Shown in pieces: positions 1-12,187 of a DNA stretch of 64,000 nt; positions within the stretch are counted from its first letter, which is position 1, and the number at the start of each line of letters is the position of its first letter. The notes below the pieces were generated by a model. It had not been told where the DNA came from. It saw nothing but the letters and a program-made list of their open reading frames with translations, and searched no databases. The translations under genes were made by a program, and so were the position numbers. The DNA is taken from the NCBI GenBank assembly GCA_947044365.1, contig OX345636.1:27083466-27147465 (forward strand), in the 5' to 3' direction. Source of the DNA: Petrosia ficiformis. Its lineage: Eukaryota; Porifera; Demospongiae; Haplosclerida; Petrosiidae.

Positions 1-244
1 TTAGGGTATTCAAAGATCAGAATCACACAGTGATCCCTTTGCTACACAATACATGCACTTTAAAAAAGAGAATGAATTTTGTGTAATAATGTAATATTAT
101 ATACTATACAATAGTTAATATACAATTATACATAATTATACAATTACAGATCAAAACTCACACATATTCTCCCCATGTGTAGCATACATAATTAATTGGG
201 TGTGGTAGATCTCCATTAAATTATTTTGATTGATCACGTGACTT

Positions 245-555
245 ATGGACACTGGCGGTTAATAGAATACTGCTCTTGGATGTACCACGCCCCAAATTAC
301 TGTAGATTACGACAGTATGCCAATGTGGTGGCGGCATGTCGGCATTCTATTGTCAAAAACGCCCACGCTTTGTTGGATGTGGTCGGGCGGTGCTTGATTC
401 AAGTGTCCGCCCTTTGATGTTACTTTGAAGTTAGCTTAAGAGTACTTATTAAAAAAAAAAAATAAATAAAGTAAAAGGAGATTAGAATGGGATGTTGATG
501 TACGGGTGATGCTTTCTAGGTAGTTCTAGTGAGAGAGAGAAAGGAATGTAGGGAG
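245..555 (-). repeat. Fragment of a ~560-bp dispersed repeat (family R1)
   Basis: Read on the minus strand, this stretch matches 30550-30845 on the plus strand over most of its length, including the blocks GGGCGGACACTTGAATCAA and ACATTGG plus an A/T-rich homopolymer. It is the distal half of the repeat; the proximal half lies alone at 9410-9620. The small open frame here has no coding character. Seen directly by comparing the copies; the repeat class is unknown. Confidence 0.75.
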
Positions 556-924
556 AATAACACCACATGAAACATATGTGAATGCAGACTTGCATATTCA
601 GCAATACTAATCAGCATATCATTGGAATCAAGTGAGTATGCAGGATTGGCTACTAAGCAAATCCAGACTCAGCATAAGTCTGCATGTGGACACTTTCAGG
701 ATACTACTGTTATGCAGTTACTGCATAATCAGTACACATATTAGTGAATACTCTCTGCATTTTCACAACATTCATTTGGTATGCATATAGGTATACCTAT
801 CCTTTGAATTCTATATAATTATTAATAATTATTATTATTAATTAATGTGTAATTAAATTTGAATCATAAAATTTAATATTATGCAAAAGAGACCAAAGAA
901 ACTAAATAAATAATTATTATTGTT

Positions 925-3900
925 TTAGTCTGAAAAAGAATCTGAGTTGTAATCAAGTTCATCGATATCATCAGTACTATAGCTAGTGCTGGTACTAGTA
1001 CTGCCGGATTCTTGAGATAGTACTTGAGTGTCTGTACCCGTTGTAGCAGTTGGATCTTCATCCACAGAAATGAACGCAGTGGGGCAATCAGTTGGCGGTG
1101 GTCTCTTTGAAGGTGATCCTGCTCTCCGAATTTTTGCTTCTACCCACTTGGACTTCCTCTTTTTTTCATGACGAACATCCAACTTATGGAAAAATGAATT
1201 TAAACCTAACCAAGGAACGAAAAAAGGAAAATAAATTAAAATGATGAATAATATGGTATCCTAAAGCCAGGATTTCATAATAATTAATTAATAACTACAG
1301 CTATATGTACATTTACATATTTATTATTATAGTATATAAGATATCATTGTAGAGAAACAAAAATTACAAGAAAATGTGCAGCACATAAAAATAATTATGC
1401 ATTATTTAAACAAAATAGTTTTACTGCGGCCCATATAGACAAAGAATCCACACGGACAGTACATGGGTATAAATATGGTGAAACAAGAAGGTAATTCACA
1501 TTAAAATGAGTACGATATATACGTACAACATACTGACAGATACATGAGTAACATATATAACACAATGACAACTATGGTAGAAAGTAATTCACAATTTCAT
1601 ATTACACTGACAGATACCTGTGTAAGATATCCACAAAGCATAACGTGAACGACAACTAAATATGACAAAAATAATTCACATTACACTGACAGATACCTGA
1701 GTAAGATATCCACAAAGCATAACGTGAACGACAACTAAATATGACAAAAATAATTCACATTACACTGACAGACACCTGAGTGAGATATCCACAAAGCATA
1801 ACGTGAACAACGACAACTAAATATGACAAGTATTATTCACATTACACTGACAGATACCTGAGTAAGATATCCACAAAGCATAACGTGAACAACGACAACT
1901 AAATATGACAAATATTATTCACATTACACTGACAGACACCTGAGTGAGATATCCACAAAGCATAACGTGAACAACGACAACTAAATATGACAAGTATTAT
2001 TCACATTACACTGACAGATACCTGAGTAAGATATCCACAAAGCATAACGTGAACAACGACAACTAAATATGACAAATATTATTCACATTACACTGACAGA
2101 TACCTGAGTAAGATATCCACAAAGCATAACGTGAACAACGACAACTAAATATGACAAAAATAATTCACATTACACTGACAGATACCTGAGTAAGATATCC
2201 ACAAAGCATAACGTGAACAACGACAACTAAATATGACAAATATTATTCACATTACACTGACAGATACCTGAGTAAGATATCCACAAAGCATAACGTGAAC
2301 AACGACAACTAAATATGACAAATATTATTCACATTACACTGACAGATACCTGAGTAAGATATCCACAAAGCATAACGTGAACAACGACAACTAAATATGA
2401 CAAAAATAATTCACATTACACTGACAGATACCTGAGTGAGATATCCACAAAGCATAACGTGAACAACGACAACTAAATATGACAAATATTATTCACATTA
2501 CACTGACAGATACCTGAGTAAGATATCCACAAAGCATAACGTGAACAACGACAACTAAATATGACAAAAACAATTCACATTACACTGACAGATACCTGAG
2601 TAAGATATCCACAAAGCATAACGTGAACAACGACAACTAAATATGACAAATATTATTCACATTACACTGACAGATACCTGAGTAAGATATCCACAAAGCA
2701 TAACGTGAACGACAACTAAATATGACAAAAATAATTCACATTACACTGACAGACACCTGAGTGAGATATCCACAAAGCATAACGTGAACAACGACAACTA
2801 AATATGACAAAAATAATTCACATTACACTGACAGATACCTGAGTAAGATATCCACAAAGCATAACATGAACAACGACAACTAAATATGACAAGTATTATC
2901 ACATTACACTGACAGATACCTGAGTAAGATATCCACAAAGCATAACGTGAACAACGACAACTAAATATGACAAATATTATTCACATTACACTGACAGATA
3001 CCTGAGTAAGATATCCACAAAGCATAACGTGAACGACAACTAAATATGACAAAAATAATTCACATTACACTGACAGACACCTGAGTGAGATATCCACAAA
3101 GCATAACGTGAACAACGACAACTAAATATGACAAAAATAATTCACATTACACTGACAGATACCTGAGTAAGATATCCACAAAGCATAACATGAACAACGA
3201 CAACTAAATATGACAAAAATAATTCACATTACACTGACAGATACCTGAGTAAGATATCCACAAAGCATAACGTGAACGACAACTAAATATGACAAAAATA
3301 ATTCACATTACACTGACAGATACCTGAGTAAGATATCCACAAAGCATAACATGAACAACGACAACTAAATATGACAAAAATAATTCACATTACACTGACA
3401 GATACCTGAGTAAGATATCCACAAACCATAACGTGAACAACGACACAGTGACAGAAAGACATTTCACAGTGTGTATACTGACAAATTAGAGAGAAAAAAG
3501 AAGTGATCATAGTCTGCTCACTTTGTGAACGCCACGGCAGTGAATGCGTAACAATAACATTTTCATCTTCATGATCGCTCTCATCAGTCATAAAATCGAC
3601 AGTAACTTTCTTCCAAACTGGTTGTTCAGAGGACTTGACATAACTTCCTCTACGATCAAAGAGCTATTGTAAAAGAGATAGAAAGCACATTTGAAGTCAT
3701 TGATCTAGTTATCATTATCCTTACTCGGTGACGGCGGGCACATCCTCTCCTGTCCTTCTTCCTTTTCTTAACTATATCTAATTGTGCTCCAGCTGCTGAT
3801 AACTCTCTGTAGGAGCGCTTTTGTGTTTCAAAGTGGCGATGAATTGCACCTATAATTGTATTTAATACTTTGTCTTGGAAATTATAGAACTTACGATGAA

Positions 3901-5086
3901 GATCATGAGCATTATAACTGAACTCTTTCATTTCCTTCTTTATTTCGTCAAATATCCTTTTGTTATTTACGTGGTCAGCCCTATTGAATAGAAGCAATTA
4001 AGAGGATGTATTAACCCAAAAGCACAGAATATTTTACTTGCCAAGTTAATTATATTTATTACAGTCACAAGCTAAGTCTATCTGAACATATTGGTTAAGT
4101 ACATTCAAAATATACACTTAAGTACAGTATACTTATTGCACTTGTACCTTTCATCGAAATCAAATTCTTTGTCCAGTACAGAGTAGCAAGATTTAACTTT
4201 TTCCTACAAAAATATAAATCACATAACTTATACACACTATGTAGTAAATCACAGTGAACATAACTTCTTTAAAATTTTGGTTATATATTTCATAGATGTG
4301 GAGGAATTTTACTATATAGAGTATAAATGCACTTCACATACCATAATTATAGTACTATAAGTCTCATTAGCAATCCCAGTATAAAGTCATCAACCACAAG
4401 TGTAATATCAGTTTCTTATAATATAGTAACTCAACAAATAGATTTAATAAACCAAAGAATTTATACAACAAGAGAACATATGGATAAACAACATAAGGTC
4501 CATTTATAGTAACAATCAAGTGATATTAATTTACACCTAAAGTACAAGTAATCAAATGGTACACAGCTCTGCATCAGTGGTGATATGCCACAACAAGATA
4601 TCACTGTAAAATTAATTATCTGAATGCAATTTGTCAGTTTTACTACAATTACAATAATAGAGTTGTAGCCAGTAATCTCAACTTCATATTCTTACAATAA
4701 ATTTCCAGATGCTAACTACATTATAGTTTTAGTTCACTAGTTGAATTACAAGATATCTGGGACTTATATGGTATGCCAATCATTACTGCATCTATGTCTC
4801 ATGCAACAATAACCGTATATCTTACCAACATATCCTTCACAACTTTTTTGCTTTTTTTACAACCAGCGTTGTGGTCAATTGCTTGTGATTTCTCCAATGT
4901 TTCAATTTTATCTGTCAGAACATTAATTTGACTGGCTTGATTGTCCAGTTTATCCAAGATGGACTCTAAAATCCTCTGTTGGTTATTCAGCAACTGCTTA
5001 GATGAAATTTCAGGCGAAATTGGAGTTGAAGAAGATAAAGAAGAAGAACGTCGAGGAGTAGTTGAAACATAGCATCTACCAGACAT
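925..5086 (-). CDS. Accessory protein of CACTA element, coiled-coil N-terminus, multi-exon
   Basis: Function unknown. Proposed exons on the minus strand are 5086-4826 (start ATG), 4203-4148, about 3982-3897, about 3853-3725, about 3660-3522 and 1205-925. The first exon is Ser/Thr/Pro-rich and then has a heptad-like coiled coil (LLNNQQRILESILDKLDNQA). A later exon is basic (KKRKKDRR). The 3522 donor and 1205 acceptor share phase and create the junction WRSQSLNSFFHKLD. The end contains GSPSKRPPPTDCP. The CACTA-2 accessory gene (57653-58804) has the same order: coiled coil, the RR|A junction after a GTAAGT intron, basic patch, DES..VI block, WRS..F block, GSPS.R..P.DCP. Its start lies 83 bp from the transposase start on the other strand, so one promoter region probably drives both. 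The last intron (1206-3521) holds the 82-bp satellite. Exon edges are inferred. Confidence 0.6.
1590..3456. repeat. 82-bp tandem satellite, ~23 copies
   Basis: A unit of 82 bp, with a 79-bp variant lacking one AAC triplet in GTGAACAACGACAACT, repeats about 23 times with very few differences. Diverged copies flank it on the left (about 1490-1590). The array lies wholly inside the last intron of the CACTA accessory gene. On that gene's sense strand every unit reads CTTACTCAGGTATCTG or a close variant, which keeps CAG/GT. It has no spacers of unique sequence, so it is not a CRISPR array. Confidence 0.95.
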
Positions 5087-5169
5087 GGTGATTTCAAGAT
5101 TTCCCGCTCAGTATATTATGGGCGTGCGCACTGCTGCCAAAAATTATAGATCTACGTACTCGATTATAC
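5087..5169. promoter_or_regulatory. Bidirectional promoter region of CACTA copy 1
   Basis: This 83-bp gap separates the start codons of two divergent genes. The matching gap in copy 2 (57561-57652) is 92 bp. The short shared spacing suggests a common bidirectional promoter or transposase-binding region. No core promoter motif is certain. Confidence 0.4.
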
Positions 5170-8100
5170 ATGGATCGTATACATCGTCGTAGAAAGATGT
5201 TCTGCCCTCACTGCCACAGAATTCTTGGGAAAACTGCCTACTATCGCCATAAGCTGAAGTACTATAACTCAGATAATGACTGTTGGACAGAACAATCAAC
5301 AAACATTTTTAAACCAGATGGAGGTAATGTTGAGTCTAGCACAGTAAATGCACTGGACCAGGAAATGCTTCTTCAAGATGAAAGTCAGTATCAAGAAGAT
5401 GACCAAGATGTAGACACATTAAATAATGTGAGTATCTATCTCGTAGTTTTTGATGCATGCATATGCATGTGAAATTTGAATTGCGACACATTTACTTTAA
5501 TAAATTTATTGGTTTTAATTGTATAGGAATCTGATGTTGCTAGTGCCAAGGAAGAAGATGATACAGAAGAGGAGATGGAATTACAAGAGGTAAACTATGG
5601 TATAATATTTACTTGTTTGTAATTCGCTGCGATAAACATGTATAATTATGATTATAGCAATTATATAATTATTAATTTTTTTATTGTATATAAATTATAT
5701 ATAATTATATATATATAGGCCATCCTCTCAGAACTTGTTGAATTGGCTGCTGATTCAGAGGATGACGATTATGATGATCCACAAACACAGACATTGAATC
5801 CTGCATTCCGATTCCTAATCATGATTCTATTGTTTTGGCAATCAGTTTACAAAATTACTGATAGTGCTATAGCAGTGCTATGGAAACTACTGCTAATTTT
5901 CTTCAATGCTTTTAGCAGACTGTTTCAAGTACCGGCTATTCGTGAAGCTGCAGAAAAGTTGCCAAAGTCATTGCCAACACTGCGGAGAGAAGTAAATATT
6001 GACCTAAACACTTTTGCTCAGTACGTTGTTTGTGTAAGATGTCATTCTCTATATGAATACAAAGAATGTCTTACTGAAAGAAATGGAAAGCAAGAATCTA
6101 TGAAATGCATGTTTGTGGAATATCCTAGACATCCACAGCAGTCTCGACGGCAACCTTGTGGTGAAATGTTACTCAAATATGTAAAGAGTGTTAGTGGAAA
6201 GTGTAGGCTTAAACCTCGTAAAGTCTTTTGCTCTTATGATTTAATTACTTCAATATCAAAAATATTGAATGAAAATGGTATCATAAATTTACTACAGGAG
6301 TGGAAATCAAGAGTTAATAGTACCATTTGTCTCAGCGATGTTTATGACGGCCGACTCTGGAAAGAGTTTCAAGCACAATGTTCCAACGATTCTAATTCTG
6401 TTTGTGAAGTTGTCAACCTTGCATTCATGCTCAATGTCGATTGGTTTAATCCATTCAAAACAGGGACATACTCTGCAGGTGTAATTTATCTCACTATACT
6501 TAACATTCCAAGGAGATTCAGATTCAAAGAGAATTATACTATCCTTGCAGGTTTGATACCAGGACCACACGAACCAAGTTTATCGTTGAATTCTTACTTA
6601 ACACCTCAAGTTCAGCAGTTGGATGCTCTCAATGATGGCATTAGAGTGAGTACAGTCAATAATGGTAACATTATAGTTTATGGAAGATTGCTGTGTGTGT
6701 CTTCAGACATACCTGCTTCCCGAAAAATTTGTGGTTTCCTTGGTCATCATGCAAAAATGGCTTGTAACAAATGTTATAAAGAATTTAAACGTGTCAATGA
6801 CAAAACTGATTACTCAGGTTATGACGTTTCAGGGTGGAAACTTCGAACTAACTGCAATCATAGGAAGTATATTGCACCATACTACAAGTTAGAGACGCAA
6901 AAGAAGAGAAAAGAGCTGGAAAATAAGTATGGAATTCGTTCTTCGGTGCTACTGGATTTACAATACTTTGATGTTATTAGAAGTTGTGTTATTGATCCAA
7001 TGCACAACCTTTTCCTGGGAACATCAAAGCATATTATGCATTTGTGGTTGAGCAACAAAATTTTATCTATCAAAGATTCGACTACAATCCAAGACAAAGT
7101 TAATTCTTTGAATGTGCCAAATGAGATTGGTAGAATTCCTTGCAAGATTGCTTCATCCTTTGCTGACTTCACTGCAGATGAATGGAAGAACTGGACACTT
7201 ATATACTCTCTGTATTGTCTTCATGATGTGTTGCCACAATCACATTTTCAGGTATGGAAAATGTTTGTCAAGGTGTGCAGAAAGCTTTGCAAACACAACA
7301 TTCTCATTCAAGATGCACTGGAAGCACAGACACTGCTCGTTGCATTTAACAAAAGAATAGAAGGTTTGTATGGTCCTCAAAGCTGCACAATGAATATGCA
7401 TTTACACTGCCATATTTTCGAATGCATATTAGACATGGGCCCTATTTACTCTTTTTGGTGCTTTCCTTATGAAAGAATGAATGGGCTCCTGGGTGCTTAT
7501 CCTACAAATAACCACAACATCACTGTGCAGATGATGAGAAAGTTCTTAATGCATTCACAACTTGATCATTCTTTGCTAAAATGTCAACTTCCTACTGACC
7601 TCCATAGTGACTTAGATAGTTCTGTGCATCTTTTAAATAGAACTGCTTCCTTATCTGGTTCTCAACAACTCTCAGTTACTGAGTCTTTGGCATATGAACA
7701 GATGAGAGACTTCATCCATTTGAATCCTGCTCTCGTTGACCTGCAATGTTTAAACTGTACTTGTTGCTTGGCATCACCAATTAAAGAAACATTTTTTGAT
7801 TCATTTGAGTTAGATCAAATAAAAGATATTTATACAAATGTTCTATATGGACCTGAATGTGAAATAGATGTTCCCAGATTACATTTGTCATCCCAAAACT
7901 GTGTGATTAATGAACAATATTTTACATCGGAATTTTCCCTCACACAAAAATCTTCATACATTCATGCACATTGGCCAAAACAAAACCTTCAGCTAGGGAA
8001 TGTTCAGAAATTCGTTCTTCATACAGTCCAAATACGCCAAAGAGGCTCATCAGAGATTGTGAAGAAAAGTTACATTATGGCATTTGTTAGATGGAATGAT

Positions 8101-8289
8101 TGTTTGGATTTTTCCCAGTTTAATCAGTATAAAGAAACATTCTTTACTTGGTCTACACTTCAGTCACACAGTTCATTTCTTCCAGTTCATAGGATTTTTT
8201 GCAAAGCAGCTGTTGGAATAACTGATTTAAGTTATAGTGGTATAAAGTTGAGAATAGCTGTTTCAGTTCCAGTTCATGAACCTATTTAA
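5170..8289 (+). CDS. CACTA/EnSpm Tnp2-type transposase, intact
   Basis: Cuts and moves the element; acts in the nucleus. Three exons join in phase 0: 5170-5427, 5527-5589 and 5719-8289, with GT-AG introns, giving about 963 codons. Exon 1 has a zinc-finger-like CPHC followed by YYRHK. Exon 2 is acidic. Exon 3 has a hydrophobic stretch near residues 130-160, then a possible zinc ribbon (VVCVRCH ... KCMF ... PCG). The RNase-H-like core shows LMLNVDWFNPF at about 345, IPGPHEPSL, VIDPMHNLFLG at about 533 and PYERMNGLLG at about 690; these are the likely D, D and E positions. IPGP.EP and DPMHNLF are hallmarks of the Tnp2 family. No stop or frameshift was seen. Exon 3 also opens from an in-frame TTG, but splicing is the better model. 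The homolog at 54583-57560 is broken. Confidence 0.85.
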
Positions 8290-8532
8290 ACTGCATCATA
8301 CATAATTGTAGCTATATATGTTAATTACTTACAATGACTATATCAAGTTTGGTTATAGTTGCACACGCACAGTAATTAATTTTCAGAATAATTATATGTA
8401 TATCATGTAAAATTACTCAACAAATCACAATGTACCCATGGAAAAGGTAGTGCACTTATTTAATTAATGCATACATATTATAATAATATTATTATACATT
8501 AAAATTACAAGCAAAACTGATGTGTACATCCA

Positions 8533-9255
8533 TCAATGAACTTCATTTTTCTCAAGGGCTAGATGGACAAGTTTTCCTGCTCTGCTCTGTGATTCAATAA
8601 TTTCATTACGCCAGAAGTAACGCACCGTCTCTTTTTCTTCTAATGCCTTTGCCTCAAGTTTCTTATATTCGATCTTTAGTTTTCCGTAGGCATCACGATA
8701 ATGCCTTTCTCCACTAACAGCTTGATTTATCTCTTTTTTTAGTCTATTATGATACACTGTCAGTGCAACTTTGTCAAGGGCACTAATGGAGGAAGTTTTA
8801 AGTAATGGCTCCTTTACTTTTGGATCCTTAAAGCTTGGAGAACTGTCTGTATACCATGAATATTTAGATTTCATTGCCATCCACTCCTCATGAACTTTAT
8901 CACGAACAAGCTGGTCTTCAACTAAAAGGTCATCAAATCTCCAATCTCCTGGAAACTCATCACTGGATTTATATCTTGTAATATTCACTTTTTCTAAAGT
9001 TTCTTGTTTAGCACACTCCAGACTCTCTTCTAATGGTGGCTTACAAGACATCAGCCAACTCTCTACTTTCCCCTCGTAGTCAGTTGTGTTACTGTGGCTC
9101 CATGGAGGAGTTAGGAATGGCTGATCATCCTTTAGTGACTGACTGGCTGATTGTTCAGACAGTTTGATTGAAGTTTCTTTAATATTTTGTTTTCTTCTCC
9201 TTTTTTGAAGTGCTCGAAGTCTTCGTTTAGCAACTATCGATCTTTTCCCTCCCAT
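8533..9255 (-). CDS. Unknown single-exon basic/coiled-coil protein (~240 aa)
   Basis: Not recognised. The start chosen is the ATG of MGGKRS at 9255; the frame stays open a little further upstream. The N-terminus is strongly basic (AKRRLRALQKRRRKQ), a likely nuclear signal. The middle is acidic and Trp-containing (PGDWRFDDLL). The C-terminal third is a charged helix (KLKIEYKKLEAKALEEKE), probably a coiled coil. It lies tail to tail with the CACTA transposase, 243 bp apart. It could be a third gene of the element or an unrelated host gene. CACTA copy 2 has no visible counterpart at the equivalent place. Confidence 0.5.
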   Translation of the reverse strand: MGGKRSIVAKRRLRALQKRRRKQNIKETSIKLSEQSASQSLKDDQPFLTPPWSHSNTTDYEGKVESWLMSCKPPLEESLECAKQETLEKVNITRYKSSDEFPGDWRFDDLLVEDQLVRDKVHEEWMAMKSKYSWYTDSSPSFKDPKVKEPLLKTSSISALDKVALTVYHNRLKKEINQAVSGERHYRDAYGKLKIEYKKLEAKALEEKETVRYFWRNEIIESQSRAGKLVHLALEKNEVH

Positions 9256-9409
9256 GGAAGGTGCGTGTCTAATATACACGAGTCTGCATTTGTAAATGTA
9301 GCTCAGTATACGGCCGTTATATTATTAGTATACTTGTTAACGACATACTCGTCGATATATTAGTCTGCATTACAGACGTATGTATTATTGACGATACTAA
9401 TGCATACGG

Positions 9410-9620
9410 TACACTTTCACGCGGTGTAAGTGAAAAATACCGTTCTCTTGCAGACTTGAGTGAATGCTGTGCTTTCAGCAATTGGTAAGCAAGGTTGAGG
9501 TGAGTGTTAAATTGCTTCAGGAGGTCCAGAAATTTGCCAAGAAACTGCATTCAGTTGCATCTGTGATGCTGAGCCACATTATATGCTTGATCAAGGTGGG
9601 TGTGGTTATAATAATTTCAA
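9410..9620 (-). repeat. R1 repeat fragment with conserved peptide frame
   Basis: On the minus strand this matches 30330-30560 on the plus strand. Both copies share an open frame containing NTHLNLAYQLL, AQH, LKSA and ERY, with several base differences between them, some of which change residues. A short real coding sequence in the ancestral repeat is possible. The protein family was not recognised. Confidence 0.65.
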
Positions 9621-9631
9621 AACTGAAAGCG

Positions 9632-9840
9632 GTATAGTAGTCCCACGGGCACCGCCCACCTCTTTGCCAGCCTCTGTATCTCAAAAAGCAGTGACTTTTA
9701 ACTCATTTAGTTTGACAGAAGACATTCTAAGAAAGCCATAGATATCAAAAATATGCTTCGCTAGCTGCAGGAAAGCAGCAAGGCGAGTGTTTGAATGAGT
9801 AGTTTGGGTCTGGTTACGCGAAACTACTAGGAGTGGGCGT
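9632..9840 (+). repeat. ~205-bp dispersed repeat (family R2), copy 1
   Basis: Matches 45986-46190 in the same orientation: GTATAGTAGTC, TGACTTTTAACTCA, TCTAAGAAAGCC and AGGAAAGCAGCAAG are shared in order. Non-coding; possibly a MITE or SINE. No clear target duplication. Confidence 0.7.
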
Positions 9841-9920
9841 CAACACTGACAACTGTACTACCTAACCAACCATATAAAAATGCTACATGAGCAATTGTAC
9901 AAGCCTGGGGACCTGGACAT

Positions 9921-11279
9921 TGGGCTAGCTGGAGGTTTGAGGTTGGCAAATATGATGCTGGTACATCAACTTTCACATTCAGTAAAGGTGGATTTCAGAG
10001 AGCAAGAGGAAATGACGATAGAGATGAGTTTTATATCGAAAATGTAATGGAGGAGTTGGATTCACCGAATGAATGGTACTTTGATCAACAGACAATGAAA
10101 TTGTATTTCTTTTACAATGCCTCCAGAAGACACTGTTTATGAAGTGGTAGGACTAAAAACATTTTTTGATATCCAGGGTACTCAAGATGCTCCTGTTAAA
10201 AACATGAAAATAATGGGTGTTAACTTCCGAGATTCTGCATACACTTACACGGATCCACATGGTATGCCTTCAGGTGGAGACTGGGGTATTGAGAGAATGG
10301 GAGTTCTCTTCCTTGAAGTCTCTGAAGAAGTTTTAGTAGACAGCTGTGTGTTAGAAAGACTCGATGGAAATGCCATAATGTTATCTGGATACAATCGAAA
10401 TACAACTATTCAAAGGAATGAATTTGTTTGGATTGGTAGTACTGCAATAGCACTATGGGGTGACACTAAAGGTACAAATGTCACAGGAATGGGTTGGGAT
10501 GGCACTGATGGAAATCAACCCCGCTTCATACGTATACTCTACAACTTTGCTCATGAACTAGGCATATGGGAGAAACAGTCATCATTAATTATTTCCAGGC
10601 AAAGTCTTGTCAGAATCTAATAAGAGGTAACATAATTATTTTTCAATTGCCCACGAGCTGGAATAAACTTCAATGATGGGTTTGGAGGTGATAGCAATGT
10701 CACAGACAGATGTCGTGAGTCAGGTGATCATGGCCCTTTCAATAGCTGGGATAGACAGGTATATATCACAAAAGTACTTGATGGAACACCTAAGCCAGAC
10801 AAACAGTACGACTATATTTCATACAACATCATGATTGCTAATTATCATAGTATAATGGCCATTGACAATGATGATGGATCATGTTACTATAAAACACATC
10901 ACAACTTCTTTGCCTATGCAGGAGGGATGAAAAATGATTTTGACGGGCACGACAATCATCATTACTGTAATAATATGCTTACGTCAGTCAAGGATTCGGG
11001 ATTTGCTCATAATTAAAGGCCATAAAGATCAGTTCTATAATAATACACTTGTTCAGCTACATGGTGGTAATTATGGAAGAGGACAGACATGCTCAGGTGA
11101 TGGGAAGACTGTTGTATATACATGATAACCAGGTATATACTCCTAATGGTAAAGTCACAGAGTGTAATATGAGTCTTGCAGACTGGCAGGCAAAAGGTAA
11201 TGATCCTGGGACAACCGCAAACATGTGGCCAAGTGATGAAGACTTGGTTGAAAAGATCAATAACCTTTTAGCTGTATAA
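9921..11279 (+). pseudogene. Right-handed beta-helix (pectin-lyase-fold) protein, decayed intronless copy
   Basis: Translation in shifting frames gives one long beta-helix protein: GGFQRARGNDDRDEF and DSPNEWYFD near the start, then a clean stretch at 10117-10617 with NNN-rich coils (SGYNRNTTIQRNEF), then GINFNDGFGGDSNVTDR, DGHDNHHYCNN and a C-terminus ending at 11279. Frame breaks lie near 10115, 10605-10650, 11000 and 11125. The beta-helix family binds or cleaves polysaccharides; no catalytic residues can be assigned here. Absence of introns in an intron-rich genome and the several breaks suggest a processed retrocopy. Horizontal origin is possible but untested. Confidence 0.65.
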
Positions 11280-12187
11280 TAGTTAGAACCACTTTTGCTG
11301 ATTACTCTTTGTGATACCGCTTTTGAACAGAGTTAGCATCAACTATATTATTTTGCTGCATGATATATAATTATAATTGTGTTCATTTATTTTACAAAAT
11401 AATTAATAATCATAAATGAATACACCACTACAAATGTGAAACAAGAACAGTTACTGACAAGAAAATAATAATTGTAGACAATACTTAACTATTATATAAT
11501 TATTATTTTAATATAATTATTATATTATATTATAATGTTACAATAATTATTGCAACTTGCGTTCCAGTCCTAAATAATTCCTAGTTTTAATGAATGCACT
11601 AAAAGTGCAGAACCCTCGCTAGCTATTGCTAAAACAGCAAGGCTTTAGAACGACCTTACCTAAGTAACCTATTGCAACAGCCAGAAACACACCATTCGTA
11701 TCGAAGTCAATAGTACATCATGAATATGCAAATTATGGGGATAGCATGGCCATCAGATTTCTTGAATTTCTGGACAAAACTTCACAAATAGCTGTATAAA
11801 CACTCGTTAGAACGACAGACAAAATCCAAGAAACAAAGCTTCAAAGAGACAAAGTTAGTGTTTCAGTGTTTTCTACTGACATCAGCAAAAACGATAAAAT
11901 TTCAAGATGGCGACAGATCGACGAGTATTTAAATTCTACCTTTAAAATCTGCACGAGTGAGTATCCACGAAGTTTGGGTAAGACACACTCACACACACAC
12001 ACACTACTATAACCCTCCGCCTACGCGCTCGGGTTAACTACTGCATGAAGATGCAAATGCATCCCTCTAAACTATGTTTATACTCGGCACTTTGTCTAAT
12101 AATATATATATTGGTTTGTTTCCTAAAGTGAAGTGTGCATGCATGTTAGCTGGATGAGTCTCACAGTATTTTGATGCAAATGTTGAG
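11280..12187. other. Intergenic, no gene seen
   Basis: AT-rich sequence with a short CA run at about 11985-12003, followed by CCTCCGCCTACGCG. A similar CA run followed by CTTCCGCCTACGC occurs at 32384-32450, so this may be the tail of a dispersed repeat. No coding sequence is supported. Confidence 0.5.

Larger units (their letters stand above)
890..9260. mobile_element. CACTA/EnSpm-type DNA transposon, copy 1 (ends not resolved)
   Basis: Gene content defines this unit: a Tnp2-type transposase on the plus strand, a divergently transcribed accessory gene on the minus strand, and a convergent ORF behind the transposase. The first two genes have counterparts in the same divergent arrangement at 54583-58804. 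I could not find convincing terminal inverted repeats or a target duplication, so the boundaries are only the outer limits of the genes. The transposase frame is intact, which makes this copy younger than copy 2. The third ORF at 8533-9255 may or may not belong to it. Confidence 0.6.

Noticed and set aside
226..417. Small ORF as a gene
   Set aside because: It lies inside the R1 repeat, is not preserved in the 30.7-kb copy and has no domain.
1590..3456. Possible CRISPR array
   Set aside because: The repeats are directly adjacent 82-bp units without unique spacers, in a eukaryotic intron. It is a satellite.
5087..5169. CACTA terminal repeat at this point
   Set aside because: The gap lies between two genes of the element, so it is internal, not an end.
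6307..7360. Overlapping ORFs within the CACTA transposase
   Set aside because: Shadows of the 963-codon transposase frame in other frames or on the opposite strand.
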